64,000 nucleotides of DNA, taken from contig OY978525.1 of the NCBI GenBank assembly GCA_963854835.1, forward strand, positions 1,259,501 to 1,323,500, in the 5' to 3' direction. This document shows, piece after piece, positions 36,191 through 49,686 of the stretch; positions within the stretch are counted from its first letter, which is position 1, and each line of letters starts with the position of its first letter. The notes beneath the pieces were generated by a model, which worked only from the letters and a program-made list of their open reading frames with translations, did not search any database and was not told the origin of the DNA. A program made the position numbers and the translations under genes. This DNA comes from Megamerina dolium. Lineage: Eukaryota; Arthropoda; Insecta; Diptera; Megamerinidae.

Positions 36191-39100
36191 GGGCTGTTAC
36201 AACCGCTCGGATATTAGCAATTACTCTTAGATTTCTTTCTAAGAGGTAATGGAAGGAGAGATGGTTCAATCGCTGTCGTATGTGAAATTGTGCAAGACTG
36301 GCATAAAACATTCATTCGCATTCGCGTAAATATTGCAGTTCGACCGCAAACTCTTTGAATTGTGCCATATAATTAATACCAAAAAATGAACGAATCACGT
36401 TATTCACTAAGTAACGTAATGAAATATAGGAGGTAGGTAGGTATATTGAGGCGTCTACCCGCTCGTGCGGATCCATTTAGGCCAAATGAGGAAATGAGGA
36501 AATAGAGTAACTTTTGCTTAAAAACAATGCTAAAACTCATGAAACTAAGATCAAACGGCACTAATTCCAGCATTATAGATCCTACATGTTGGATAACATA
36601 TACGTAATATGCATTGAAAATGCACATCTCTAATTATCCATCTCATATTTCATGAAAATTGAATTTTACAACACAATTTGACACATGAATAAGACAAATG
36701 ACATATATGTAATATTATAAACTGTTAATTCTAATACACATTTAATAATGGAAAGTTTACAAATTTTATCTTTTCACATTTCACATTTTGTTGTGGAAAC
36801 TTTTTCACATCACATTTACATATGCATTGAATTTTTAGCGTTTGTATGAAACATAAAAGCTTGCCACATAACAAGTTCATATGATGACAGTTTTGTTTAT
36901 AAAACTTTTTTTTTTTTTTTTATAAATGTTGTGCACATGCAATTGCAACCGAACACTCTACAGCTCATTTATTTTGTGATTTGGAAGTATTCGATCTTGA
37001 TTTTCTTCTTCTAGTTTCTGTTCAAAATAAAAATTTAAATAAAATATCGTACAATATATTGAAGAGTATCTGTAGAGTATACAAATTATATGTGTGTACT
37101 GCACTGAGAATATGAAAAGTACCAAATTATCTGATAGAAAATAGACGCGTATATGGATAAATCATGTGCTGGAAACCCTGTCCTCACTTGAAGAACATTA
37201 GAAATGATATACAGACGGTTAAAAAAAAATATTTTAATGATTATATCTGCCTTTTCAATAGAGAATGAGAATTTTACCATGTGCCCATGACTTTATGACT
37301 TTTTCGCATAAATCGACAGATCGATTTTGCAATTTTGAGTAGCTATTGAGATTATCTAATCCTTCTAGTCTTCTAGCCTATTGTATTATGGGCACATCAA
37401 TGGTTTCACATAGACCCAACGAATGACGTTGACGATCGCTCACTCAATTTTTTTTTTAGGTGTAGTCCTAATGATTGCTGTTGAATGGATGGATTAGGTA
37501 GATCTGGTTATTAGCAATTCATGTTTTTTCCATCTTAGCATTGACACCTAACTACAAGTTATTTGAGTGCATTAAACAAATAATGCTTCAGGCGTTTTAA
37601 AGTCACTTTAAACTTTGTACATATCGATATGAATATTGTGAGAGATTAGAATACATACATACGTAAATACCAATACATTGAACATACTCGTACATCTATG
37701 CAGATTTATGCATGTTCAAACATACATTCAAATCTGGTTACAAACATACATACATACTACTTATGTATGTATATATGTATGCGTATGTACATGTGCATAA
37801 ATTGTTTATGTTCTAATTTCAAGTAGAGGGAGCTTGCCTTTGCAAATACTCAGTCATGTTGCATAAATTTAAAAAAAAACACACACAGAGACAAGAGGAT
37901 GGTAGTAAATTTCGATACAATCAATTCACCCTTTTGGTGACATGACTAATCCTATTAAAATCTATGTCAGTGTCAATTACCCATATTGAATAATTGATGA
38001 TAGTGTTGCTGATACCAATGATCATGATGATGGTCATCATAATGATGATGATGATGATGATGATGATGATGGCGAATAAAAAGTTATTGCATTCCTTTAT
38101 ATACTTATAAATATGGTGTTGTTGTGTAGCACATGTATTATATGGAATATATGAATACTCATACATGCATGTATACTAGCTGCCCTATACGAAAAATGAG
38201 AGCCTGTTGTTTTGTGTTGATAGTCAATAAAAAAATTTTAATGTTTTAGTGGAGCATAGTTGAAGCATAGAGCATAGACAATAATCGTGCATATCTTTTG
38301 GGGCAACATTTTTGTCCATGCTTTACAACTGATAATACTCATATGGTTCAAAATTTGTGTCATACTTACAACATTTGGTATATTTCATAAAGCAATCTTT
38401 CTGCTGTAACCAGATGATAACTTAAGAAGAATTCTTCAGTAAATTTTAGTAATGTGTGATTGATTTTACCACATGACACGTTCATATATACAGTAATTTA
38501 TACTCCTACATACACAATAAATGGCTCTAAGCTATAATGCTGTTCGGTGATAAATGTATAGGAATTATTTAAATGTATTCAAAATATTTTGATATTCAAT
38601 GATATATGTGTTCACATAGTGAGTGTGAGCAAGAGAGATAAGGTGCAACATGCTAATGAGGGTGGCTATCATAGAGAATAATACGTATGAATAAGCTTAA
38701 TTGTGCCAGCAGCTGCTGTTCTACGTATGCTGCTTTATTCCTAATCATGTGACGTTGCGTTATTCTAGTTAATTTAATAATTACAGATAATACCATACAA
38801 TACCCACCGTACGTTTTGTACACTCAATTATCCAACTTGGCAATATGACATGCCGCACTTATGATGCTTACCGTAGCTAACTGTATTCTAAAAATAAAAA
38901 TTTTCGACAATCCATGGAGACTTACGCTTAACATAGTCACAGCATACTACACAATTCTGTTCGAATAATTATTTTTGAATTATGGACATTTGATGTGTTG
39001 CAACACGATATTGAACTGTCAGATATAGTGGCAGGCTACAGACGCGAACGAATCAAATACGTTTTAATCAAAATACGCAGATGAATGGTAACCAGGGAGA

Positions 39101-40115
39101 TGTGGTGGTATTAGCAGGCTTTTGTGACAACTGCAATACTCTTGCCATATGATAATTGAGTCATTATTAAGTAGCATCTGCATACACTCAGATAGGAGGA
39201 GGACATTTAGTTAAATTCACAAATAATTAACATAGCAAAATTACACATACGAGTAGATTGTGTTTATGTATTAATGCATATGTCGTGCATACATACATAT
39301 ATATGCATAAGCATTTATATGAGATCTGTTCAAAAATTCATGGAACATTTAGAAGTTAATTTCTTTAAGTTGAATTTTCTTTTTAAGACTTTTTAAAAGC
39401 GAATAAAAATTAATTTTATGCTTTAATAATTAAGAAATTTAAACCTTAAATTTGTTGTAAATTCTGTAACAAATAACCGAATCTGGAATTCTTTTACATC
39501 ATCAACGTGTTTGCGTTTTTCGCGAAAACATACACATACAATTACTACAATGCAAGAACATGCTCGTATCTATGTATAATGATCGATGGTTTTTTAATGG
39601 CGTTTGCTTAATACACAGCGCATAATGTAGATGTACAGTATTTGGGTGAGGTGGTATATCGTGTCAGTTTGTGCATTCGTGTCTGCATGTACATAGTACA
39701 CTTGCATATGTTCGTAGATGTGTAAGTTACTATTTTTACATGACTTTTATGAGTGTTCATTTGTTAGTAGCTACATATGTGCATATTTGTGTTGTGCTTT
39801 TGAGAATAAGTAGCTCATGTCATGTGAATTTTATTGCAATCATTTGTGTTCCTGTGTGTATTAGCAGTAAATAAATACACAACTATATTGCGCTTAGAAA
39901 AAGAGAGACACATAATAAAATATCAATTTGGAATATTATTCATACAAAAGTAGTGATTATGAAAATAAAATGAAATTTCACATTTTCAACTTTACTTTTT
40001 CGCAGGAACATTTTAGGGTTTATCATTTCAATAACCTTTTCCTACCCTCATCGGGTCTGGTGCTACTATTAAATGTTTTAGAAACGAATATCCATTTGAA
40101 AATCAATCAATTTCT
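36191..40115. other. intergenic DNA, no gene seen
   Basis: AT-rich sequence with simple repeats such as (ATG)10 at about 38042-38071 and CATA-rich tracts at about 37.65-37.80 kb. No protein family recognised. Confidence 0.5.
38042..38071. repeat. (ATG)10 microsatellite
   Basis: Perfect trinucleotide run; it yields the isoleucine/methionine run of a spurious minus-strand frame. Confidence 0.9.
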
Positions 40116-40650
40116 TTTTATTATTATTATTATTATTAGAGGGTTGTATTGCACTGCGACCCTAAGTCTATTGTGCACCCCATCATGGATTAGAGCATTT
40201 CTCTAAGTCCAGTATCCATAAGGAAGTTTAGTATAGATCCTACGCTAATGAAATTCAGCAGATTTTCCGGTATTATCAATTCCCCAAAGTTTTTCTTTCT
40301 TGTTTGCATAAGTGCTGGGCACGTTCCTAACATATGTTTTGCAGTTTCATGCTCTTCTCTGAATGTCGGCAGGTTTCTATCCGAGAAGATTCCCAGTTTT
40401 GTTAGGTGATAATGCAACCTGCAGTGTCCTATTAATAATTCCGTTATAATTCCTATATTATTATACTTTAAACTGATACATTACTCAAGTCGTTTTAGGT
40501 TGTAGGTCCCTAAAAGTGTCTTGGATTGGGACAACCCTGGTAGGTAGGTTTTCCCAGTATGATTATCTTTCTGATTCTTCACTCCTTTTAATGACTATGG
40601 ATAAAGCTCCTTTGCCCAGACAACAGAAGGGTTTTGGGCCTACAAGCAAT
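40116..40650 (-). pseudogene. RNase H LINE, family 1 copy B, 3' end fragment
   Basis: On the minus strand, fragments match copies A and C: VGPKPFCCLGKG, then SKTLLGTYNLKRLE, then YHLTKLGIFSDRN and EEHETAKHMLGTCPALMQTRKK. The zinc-finger cysteines before EEHETAKH are lost. The tail is (TAA)n, seen as ATTATTATTATTATT at 40119-40138. The 5' end stops where a SINE begins (40651). Confidence 0.78.
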
Positions 40651-40840
40651 GGGTCGGCAAGCAATTCACAATTCTTTCGACACTAACAATTTGCAATAGA
40701 AAAGCTTCTAAAAGAACTTTGTGATAAAGCTCAGAGAATGTGACGTCACAAGGGTTCTGCCATTCGGAACCATTCCAAAATTTAACATGCACAATAGTAC
40801 TCGAAAGAGCCCTTTGGGGCTTATAAGTGCCACATATTAA
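40651..40840 (+). mobile_element. tRNA-derived SINE, copy 3 (headless)
   Basis: It begins GGTCGGCAAGCAATTCAC, within the family body, and continues AACAATTTGCAATAGAAAAG, GGGTTCTGCCATTCGGAACC and TTTAACATGCACAATAGTA to AGCCCTTTGGGGCTTATAAG. The tRNA head is missing. It directly abuts LINE copy B. Confidence 0.75.
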
Positions 40841-43168
40841 TTTTATTTATTATTTGGATAGCTCAATAATAGTTAATAATAGTTAATTTTTTCGTTATGA
40901 CACTTCTTTTCTTCATGTAAAATTAGCAATTTGATTGTACTTTATGCAATTTTTATTAGTAATTCAATCTATTAAACATCATCTTTAAAGAAACCTTTTG
41001 CAGCAGCGAAAAAAGCTAGATAAAAAAGAACAAAAAATGGAGTACGTCAGTAAAGAAGAAAAAAAATCAATGATTGCGAGACTAGCTTTTCAGAAATGAA
41101 AAACTAAGGCGTTTGGATGTATATGTGTATTTGTTATGCCCAAATTGAATACCTCAATGGCAACATTTTTAACGTACACACACACACACACATAAATGGT
41201 GTCTGGGGTTTAGTGGGAACACAATGATAGTAAAACTAGTGTTGTGAATTGTACGTTAGTAAAATCAACTGAAGAGTTTTGCAGATAAATTCACATAGTG
41301 AGATATAACTACCTACACATATAAAGGATGTTATGGAAGTGGGTTGTATTGGGATGAATTGCGGTGAAACGATGGGATTTTGGCTGTAAAATAAATATGC
41401 AACGATGTGGAAAATGTGATGATGCACACAAAGTTACCACCACCTCAGACACGCACCGCACCGCAGCAGCGGAAGCAGCAGCAGGTAAACTTTTCAATTG
41501 CCAAGTTGTACCTTTTTTTTTTTTTATCGGTGATGGTGCTCTTATTCATGCATGAATTTCCCTTATTGGGCTTTCTTTTCAAATTCCAAAGTGATTCAGT
41601 ATGATGAGGCTTTGTGCTGGTGCTGGTGGTGGTAGAGAGTTTTAGTTCTATACAATGCGCACTTTAGTGCAATGTGTACACCGATGTGTTTGTGTGTATA
41701 TTGATATAAATCGCTCGTATATCGCTTTGCTACTTCGTTGACTTCGCTGGCCATTTTGCTCTTTTATACTAATCTCTACTGTGATCGACCGTAAGTAAGT
41801 ATGCCACGTTTGTCGCCATCAACTCCCAAAACATCACAATGATTTTGTTTTCATTTTTACGCATTGTTTCATTTCATTTCATTACGTACACACACACACA
41901 CACACACACACACATGCACGGTTTTTTCATTATCCTTATTCGTTTTAAAAATTATTTTTCTTATTATTGCTGGTTGTTATTGTGGTTGTGGATGTTACTC
42001 TCGGTGTCGTTTGTTATTAGTTAATGTCGCTGTAGGCAAATATGTCCAACCAACGATTGGACCAATGATTTTTCTTTTTAAATACTGCTGAACTAAGGTG
42101 AATTGAATCAAAAAATGCCATCTCACCACTATAAGACAGCGAAGAGCTTGAAGGAAAAAAAACTAATTTCAATTATATACAAGAATTATTGTTGTTGTTG
42201 TTGCTGTTGTTATTTGTTTTGAAAATTCAAACAAATCAATTTGCAATAAATTTTTCTTGTTTTTCCATTTTACTTAGTGGTGCTTCTGTTTTATGTGTTG
42301 ATCGTACTCGTACATTTGATTATATCATTTAACAAGCTAATAAGTTACGCGGCACTGAATCTGTGAATATGGGGTTGACTTGACGATGATTATGATTCCA
42401 CGATACTGACTAAATACATACATACAGTGTTGCGCTTCGTTGAATACGTGTGCCACTACGTATGCCACTACTATGTACAATATTATTACTGTGACTTATT
42501 GACGCATGAGCGAATGAAAGTGAGAGTTAAGCAAATGGCTTTTCCATATTTGCTTTATAGCATTTACATACATATAGGTGGGTGGCTCACATCAGGTGTC
42601 TTAAAGAGCAGAAGCAGGTGTTTAAGAATGATATACTATAAGTACGTACCATAGATGGCAATTTTTTTTCTTTAGAAAATTGCCATGTTAGGCTTGAATT
42701 ATGTGCGCAGAATGTGTTCAGCTGTCTTATCTTCTATAGATGACATTATGTCTCAAGAGATTCAGGTGTATATTTAACACGTTTACGTTTACGCACGTTC
42801 AGAAACGACCTATTGGTAGTACATTTTGTATATGTATTAAGCGAAATTATTGTATTATTTGGATATTGTGGTAGCGATGAATATTGATTGAATGCTTCTG
42901 CAGGACGTTTTCTTGCAAAATATCGATAGTATAAGAAGTAATCTGCTTATATTTGATTAACTTTTATCTGAAAACATTTCCCCAAAAGATCTTTCGGACG
43001 ATTTTTATTTGCTGGATATTATTTGAAAGAATAAATTTTAAAATTGTTTCAAAATTTATAACATTTTTAATTAAAATTATAATTATATACATAGAATCGT
43101 AATGATTTCATTTAAAAACTACATAAGCCAACGTTTCATTAATCTGAGTTCCGGGATACCGGAACATA
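40841..43168. other. intergenic DNA, no gene seen
   Basis: AT-rich sequence with (AC)n runs (41176-41193; 41888-41914) and (TTG)n near 42190-42203. Nothing recognised. Confidence 0.5.
41888..41914. repeat. (AC)13 microsatellite
   Basis: Perfect dinucleotide run. Confidence 0.9.
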
Positions 43169-44000
43169 CCAGGTGTACAAGCTTAAATCCGCAGTTTTTC
43201 GGTAAAAAAAAATAATTTTTTTTTCATAGAAAGCCAAAAATTAATTTATTCAAAGTATTTGCCCTCACTAGCTGTACATTTTTCCCATCTCTCGGGCAAT
43301 TTGTGTATTCCATGCCAAAAGAATTCCTCATTTTTCGAGGCAAACCACTCGTCAAACCTTTTTCCTACGTCTTCATACCAATCGAAGTGCTGCTCGGCGA
43401 ACGCGTGACCCATCGACGAAAACAGGTGATAGTCAGAAGGGGACAGATCTGGTGAATAAGCGCGATGAGGTAGCACCTCCCAATTGTGTGTGTCCAAGTA
43501 GTTTTGGACCAGTTTTGACGTTTGCGATGGGGTGTTGTCGTGGAGAAAAATCAGCTTCTCATGTTTTTGTTCATAACCAGGCCTTTTTTCACCCAAAGCA
43601 CGGCGCAATTTCACTAGTTGTTGGTGGTAGCGGTGAACATTGACAGTTTCACCAGGTTTCAACAGCTCGTAGTAGATGACACCCTGCTGATCCCACTAAA
43701 CGCACAGCATCATCTTGCGTCCAAAGCGATTTGGTCTTGGAGAAGAAGTTGCTGGTTGGCCGAGATGGACCCACGATAATTATCGTTTAAGATTCTCAAA
43801 GTATATCCACTCAAAGTATATTAACTGCAGGAACGACTTTCTTTTTTGTCTAGCAAGCAAGATTTCGCATGTGTTTTGGCGTCGCTCCATCTGCCTATCG
43901 TTCAATTCTTGGGGTAACCATTTTCCAATTTTTTGAACCTTCCCAATGGCTCGTAAACGTATGAAAATGGCTTGTTGAGTAACAAATAACTGTTCTAAAG
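43169..44000 (-). pseudogene. mariner transposon, inactive transposase
   Basis: The terminal inverted repeat CCAGGTGTACAAGCTTAAAT begins at 43169 next to a TA target. The minus strand encodes most of a mariner transposase: VTQQAIFIRLRAIGK and ERRQNTCEILLARQKRKSFL in one frame, then KPGETVNVHRYHQQL, HDNTPSQ and YSPDLSPSDYHLF in another, ending YFE at 43246. The second and third catalytic aspartates are present with the DD34D spacing. The element is dead: frameshift near 43.78 kb, an in-frame TAG at 43696-43698 just before the first catalytic aspartate (CV-stop-WDQ), and the N-terminal region is lost at about 44.0 kb where another element begins. Confidence 0.88.
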
Positions 44001-44158
44001 TTTCTAAATAGCACGAACTGAATATAACCGTGCTGCCCACACAAACAACCCAACGAACAGTTGGAAGCGAGGATGTGGTAAAAAAACGGTGCGTAAACGC
44101 TATTTGGACTCATGGATGAGTCACCACTTCAACCAACCAACCAACCAACCAACCAACA
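43999..44158 (+). mobile_element. RNase H LINE, family 2 copy B, extreme 3' end
   Basis: It matches the end of 31200-32332: GTTTCTAAATAGCACGAACTG, GAAGCGAGGATGTGGTAAAA, GGACTCATGGATGAGTC, ACCACTTCAACC, then a (CAAC)n tail (about 44134-44158). It is a 160-bp 5'-truncated copy beside the broken end of the mariner. Confidence 0.75.
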
Positions 44159-47100
44159 TATGACTACGATTTGAATTATTTATAAAATATTTTATAATTG
44201 CTTCTAATCTAACAAGATATTTTCATTGATTTATTGTATTTTGCAAATTGAATAAATTTATTCAGTCCAATAAAGCTCTACTTTATTGTACTCTATTTAC
44301 AATAGGAGTAATGCGCAATCGACTTTCAATTAAGCCCATTTCGCTTATCGGTATGAGGACTAATTTTAATTGCCGTTGCCGATGACAAAGTTCATTGACT
44401 TGCCTCTCAACGATGACATCATGATTTGTTACTCTATTGTCATGCAGTCGGTAGTGGTAATTTATGAGGGAAAGCGGCAAAAGGTGCAGAAATTTGTAGT
44501 TCTAAAATGGGCAAATTTTTAGCATTTTTTTTATTTTTTTAAAATAGAAATTAATATTGTGGTCCAAAAGGATTTTAAGGCAATCATCTGGTGCATTTTT
44601 ACCATACAAATTTTTTGTATCAAATTACATTTTTAATATTCCATATAGGATTTTATGTTTACAAATCAATAGAATTGTTGAATCTGGACTTTATTTTTTA
44701 TCGATGAAGGTGTTTTATTATCTTTCATATCTTTGCTTCAGTCCTTCAGTGAATTTATGTTAAAACATAAACATAAAAATACATGTTTTTAGATATAAAC
44801 AAGTATTTAGGATGGCAGTGACAAAAGGAGAAGCAGTAAAAACTGAAGACAATAGTGTCGAAATTTCATAAATAAACACTTTAATTTGGTAATCTTACAT
44901 AAATGAATTATTTGGTATGCAGATGTAAATATTACTGGTTGCTCGATATCATTTTATGTATATTGTATATAAGTATTTACTAGTTATACGTATTTTATAA
45001 CTCGTATATAAATATTTATACTTCATTATATGTAGGTAAAATATTATATATAGGTACATATTTTTGTTCCATTGTACCTACTACCTACTACATATATTTT
45101 GCTGTTTTTATTGTTCACATATTTTATTGTCACCAATTGTTGTATGCTTCCTCTTGGTATTGCCATTGCTGTTTTTATTATACAGGTTAAATATGTAATA
45201 GTAAATTGCCTTTAAAAGGTGTTTCTGATAAATGATGCCATTGAAAATATTTGTATGCATATGTATGTGTACCTATATGGCCTCAAATACATACATATTT
45301 CATATTTATTCGTACATATGTAAGTGTTTTTCAACTTTGTTAAAATATAGGTAGGTACCTCCTATGGTCTTTGCACTAGTGTCACAAAAGCATAGAGTAA
45401 ACAACATTAAAAAATGATTGAGAGAACAACGAGCCAACCAGCCAACCAACCAACCAAACAACCAGCTCTGTCGTATTTGGTTGGTAATAAAACGCAGCAT
45501 TTTGGCATAAATCTATCCAATTTGATTGTGAACTTTTAGCTGCAGTTAGATAAATGATTCTGTAAAGGGGGGGGGGCGAAAAAGCATGATAAAATAAATT
45601 CATATGTACATATATACGTACAAAGGAACAGAGGGTGGATCACATGTGTTTCACACTTGGTTCCAAAAAAAAAATAAAATGTCGTAGGTATGCAATATGT
45701 ATGAAATGGGTTTTTGTTATATACATACAAGTATGTGTTTAGAATGATGAGTTTTAAAATTGCCATTATCAAAAAAAAAAAAAAAAATTAAAAAAAATTA
45801 CTGTACATTAGATCTGTTCAAAAATTTAGCCCATTATCAGAATATACTTTTTTCTTTCTGCATTCAGGTTACAATAAACAATTTTTCCCAAAAAGGCGGA
45901 CATTTTAAAATCAATTATACTCAGAAAATAATTAATTTTATTATAATCTTTATTTTTATAAATCAAGAAATTTAATCATATCTTTCTAAGGCATTTTGCA
46001 AAAATAGGTAAAGGAAGAAGAAGCAGGAAAATCTTTTTTTTTTTTGGATCGCATAAGCAAATATCATGCTCTGAAAATTTGAACTGAGCTAATATACGAA
46101 CATATCATCATACTTATGTACACAAATATTAGTTTAAAATCCATAAGGATTACGTACTTATATGAACTAATTTTATACGACATAACTCTTGTGACAATAT
46201 TTTTTTGAGCTTTTATATGACACTTTTGTTTTTACTCTTTTACTACAAATATTTACCGCGATATTCACGTATGTATGTTATATCGTTGCAAGAAGAAAAA
46301 CAAATGGTTTGGATGGTATCTAATTTGTGAAACATTTTTTGACTAAGTATGCTGATGTTTGGAATTTGTTTGAACTGCGTCACAGTAGACTAGTATTTAA
46401 GCACTAACTTTAAGGCACACACCTTATAGTAATTAATTTTGAAATTTCATTGAATATCATTTTGTAGAATGCAATCATGCTTAAATCAACGGTAAGAAAA
46501 ATATTGTAAATAACTAAGGACATCAATAAATATTGCCATCAATAAATACTAGCATCAATAATTACTGTTATCAATATATACTGATTATTACTGCCATCAA
46601 TAAATATTGGCATTAATAACTACTGTCATCAATAAATATTGACACCAATTCCAATGAACTCTGATGTTAAAATTAAATAGTAAACAGAAAAATACTATAA
46701 ACTCATTTTCAAAAAGTTGCAAAAGTAGTAAACCTTTGTCACAAAATAGACTTGTGCTTTAGAAAAACCAAAAATTTAAAGTACAAAAAAAAAAATTTAA
46801 CAAAAAAAAAACAACAGACGCAGAAATACTAAGGAGGTAAAAGAAAATCCTTAGAAGCAATTTTTTTTATCGAAAAACTTTCTGCATATCGCATATCGCA
46901 AAAAAATCAAGATTAGAAAAAAAGAACGTTTAAAATTATTTCAAAATGGCTGCACATTTGTTGTAGTTATGTACATACGAGTACTTTTATATACAGAAAC
47001 TCATAGAAAAATTCATTATCGTCGTATAGCAAGTACAGTGGATGTGCAGTATAACGAACTATTTTGTTAAATAGACTTTCGATTTAATGAGCTGCAAAAT

Positions 47101-47190
47101 TTTGTCCCATATTAGGAACTATAGTTAAATTTGGTATTCCAACAACATGCAAAAACAATAAAAATTTGATTTAGTTTTAACGAAAAGTTA
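44159..47190. other. intergenic DNA, no gene seen
   Basis: AT-rich sequence with A-runs and a 16-bp minisatellite (46521-46650). Open stretches are unremarkable. Confidence 0.5.
46521..46650. repeat. minisatellite of about 16-bp units (CATCAATAAATATTGC)
   Basis: About seven imperfect units of CATCAATAAATATTGC and variants in direct orientation. No coding role. Confidence 0.75.
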
Positions 47191-47194
47191 TTTG

Positions 47195-47765
47195 CGTTCG
47201 GTCGGGGTTTTTCTTTAAAGAAGTAAGCATCTTTATAGGCCCGGAACCGTTCGGCGGATTGGGAAAGGGTAACTTGTCCAAAATCTTTAGGGAAGCAGAA
47301 GATATACAAAGGAAGCAATATTGGGACAATCTACAGCGGTTATTACAATCAAAGTCGCTCTTAGGAGCATACAACCTAAATAGATTTGAGGATTGTATGA
47401 AGCTAAACAAGAATAACTTCAGAATTATTACAGGAATTCTGAGAGTACATTGTAGGTTGAAATATCACTTGACAAAACTGGGAATTTACTCTAATGAAAT
47501 TTGTAAGTTTGCGGGGAGGATGATGTAAACTCGTTACACGTGCTGGAGGTGTGCCCCGCACTAATGCGAAAACGAAAGAAACACATAGGTGAACATCTAC
47601 TAACTGATGGGGCAGTCAGACTCGGGAATATAAGCGTAATACTACATTTCATAGAGGATGTTGGATTCAAAGAAATACTTTGAAGCAAAATGAAGGGGGC
47701 ACGATAGATCTTATAAGTCGCGGTGTTACATTCCCATTAACAACAATAATAATAAGCATCTATAT
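47195..47765 (+). pseudogene. RNase H LINE, family 1 copy C, 3' end fragment
   Basis: It encodes IGPEPFGGLGKGNLSKI, SKSLLGAYNLNRFEDC, NNFRIITGILRVHCRL and YHLTKLGIYSNEICKF, then after a one-frame shift HVLEVCPALMRKRKKHIGEH to FKEIL and a stop. The 3' region GGCACGATAGATCTTATAAG is shared with copy A and is followed by AATAATAATAAG. 5'-truncated and frameshifted. Confidence 0.8.
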
Positions 47766-49654
47766 CTATGAAAAAGAATTCAAAGAATTTCAGTTTAAAA
47801 AATCTCGGCCAAATATGAATTTTCGAAATTATCGAAATCATCGAAATCATAAAAAAGTAATCTAAACTCGTGTGGTGCGTTAAATCCTTGAAAATAAGTG
47901 AATTGTCTAAGTTGAAGCATGCAGGAACAACTCCGCTAAATTTCATAAATTTTTCAATTCTATAAATTCAATGTACAATATTATTCCTTATATTGGACAT
48001 CTACTGTACGTCTATGACGCCGACTACGACTGCAACAACAACAACAACAAAACATCATACACATACATATACGGTGTGGCATTCACAGCAGAAAACTTTA
48101 CAAATTAAAAACGCGTATAACTTTTGCCGCCATTCATTCATGCACGTTTTCAAGGCTTACGAAAAATGAACTGCAACGCAAACGTTTTCGTAGTAGATGG
48201 TTTTATTTTTCAATTTTTTTGAGGGAGAAATTTCGCTTTAAACGCGAGTATAATAAATATTATAGAAGAAACGCAGAGTTCTCGTATTTATGCGGATGTG
48301 AGTATGTGAAAAAGTAGGCTTTTAAATAATAATAGCGGTTACAATTAAAAATTATATATAATAAATTATCGTATGTTTTTATACTATTTTAACTATTATA
48401 AATAATACTTATAAAGAATTATTTTGGGGGGGAGTAAAAAGGGCACTTGATCTAAGAGTGCATTAAAAATAGAAAATAAAATTTGAGGAAGAAATAATTG
48501 CAATATTAATAATTTTATTATGTTTGAGTGCAATGAAAAAAATGCTATGTACAGTACAGTCAAAACTTTTAGCTTCGCCATACAGGGTTGGCACATTAGT
48601 AAATTTTGCATGATTTTGCATGAGCATTACTTTTGGATAGTACTAGTGGAATAGAACATTTCGAATGCTATCGTGCTTGATCGAGCTGAATAATTGAACT
48701 GGTCATTTATAGATATTTAGTCAAGGCACGAACCACTGACGCACTATTTCACGTGTTGCTGAGATATTGCATTTTTCGACAGCTTAGCTGACGCACAAAT
48801 TAATAAATAAGTAATCTTGTTATAGGTAAAATAAAGTTTCTTAAATCAAATACTATCCTTTGGCATTTTCATATATGATCTCAGTATAATGTCCATCAAC
48901 AATTTGCATCATAAATGTATGCTTGCCAAAGTTAAGAATGTACCAAGGTGTTTATAGTTGTTGCCTGTATTATGTGTTATTATGTGTTATTGCTTTTTAT
49001 TGAAAATTTAGTAGTCAAACTCTTTTGTTTTTCATTTTGTTCCTTTTGATTTTACTTCATTTTTGATTTTATACTTTTGCACTTTTGAGCTAAGTATACG
49101 CATACACATATTGCTAAAGGCAGCGCCAGACAATGAATACATGCCTTTACATTGAAGTCCTTGAAATGTGTTCAGCGTTCTATTGACGGCTATTGAAAGC
49201 ATGTACCGATGTACAATATATCCATCCATTATGTTCAGTAAATATTTCGCTGCTGCTACATATGAGTACTTACTTGGGTTGCTGCTTTTCAAGTAGCTAC
49301 ATATATGAGTCTATCGGTGAGGGTATATGCATACCTGCATATATTCGCGCATACATATACGAGTGCCTTTGTGTAAGCATAAGAGTGTTTTTCTCGATGT
49401 TGTGTTCACATTCTAATGCACACTACAATATGCAATATTCTTATGTTATGGACATTATGTTCGATACTTTTTACATCAAAACAATGAAGGTATGATGTGT
49501 TATGATGGATGCATTTTTAGCTTACACAAACACACTGTTTACACTGAAAAATGCCAGAATAAATAGTATTGTTGTACATGAATATAACTTTCCACACATA
49601 ACAAGCAATTTGAGTTATCCATTGTTGCCGCTCTGATGTCAACATCAATCAGCC

Positions 49655-49686
<32 letters not shown>

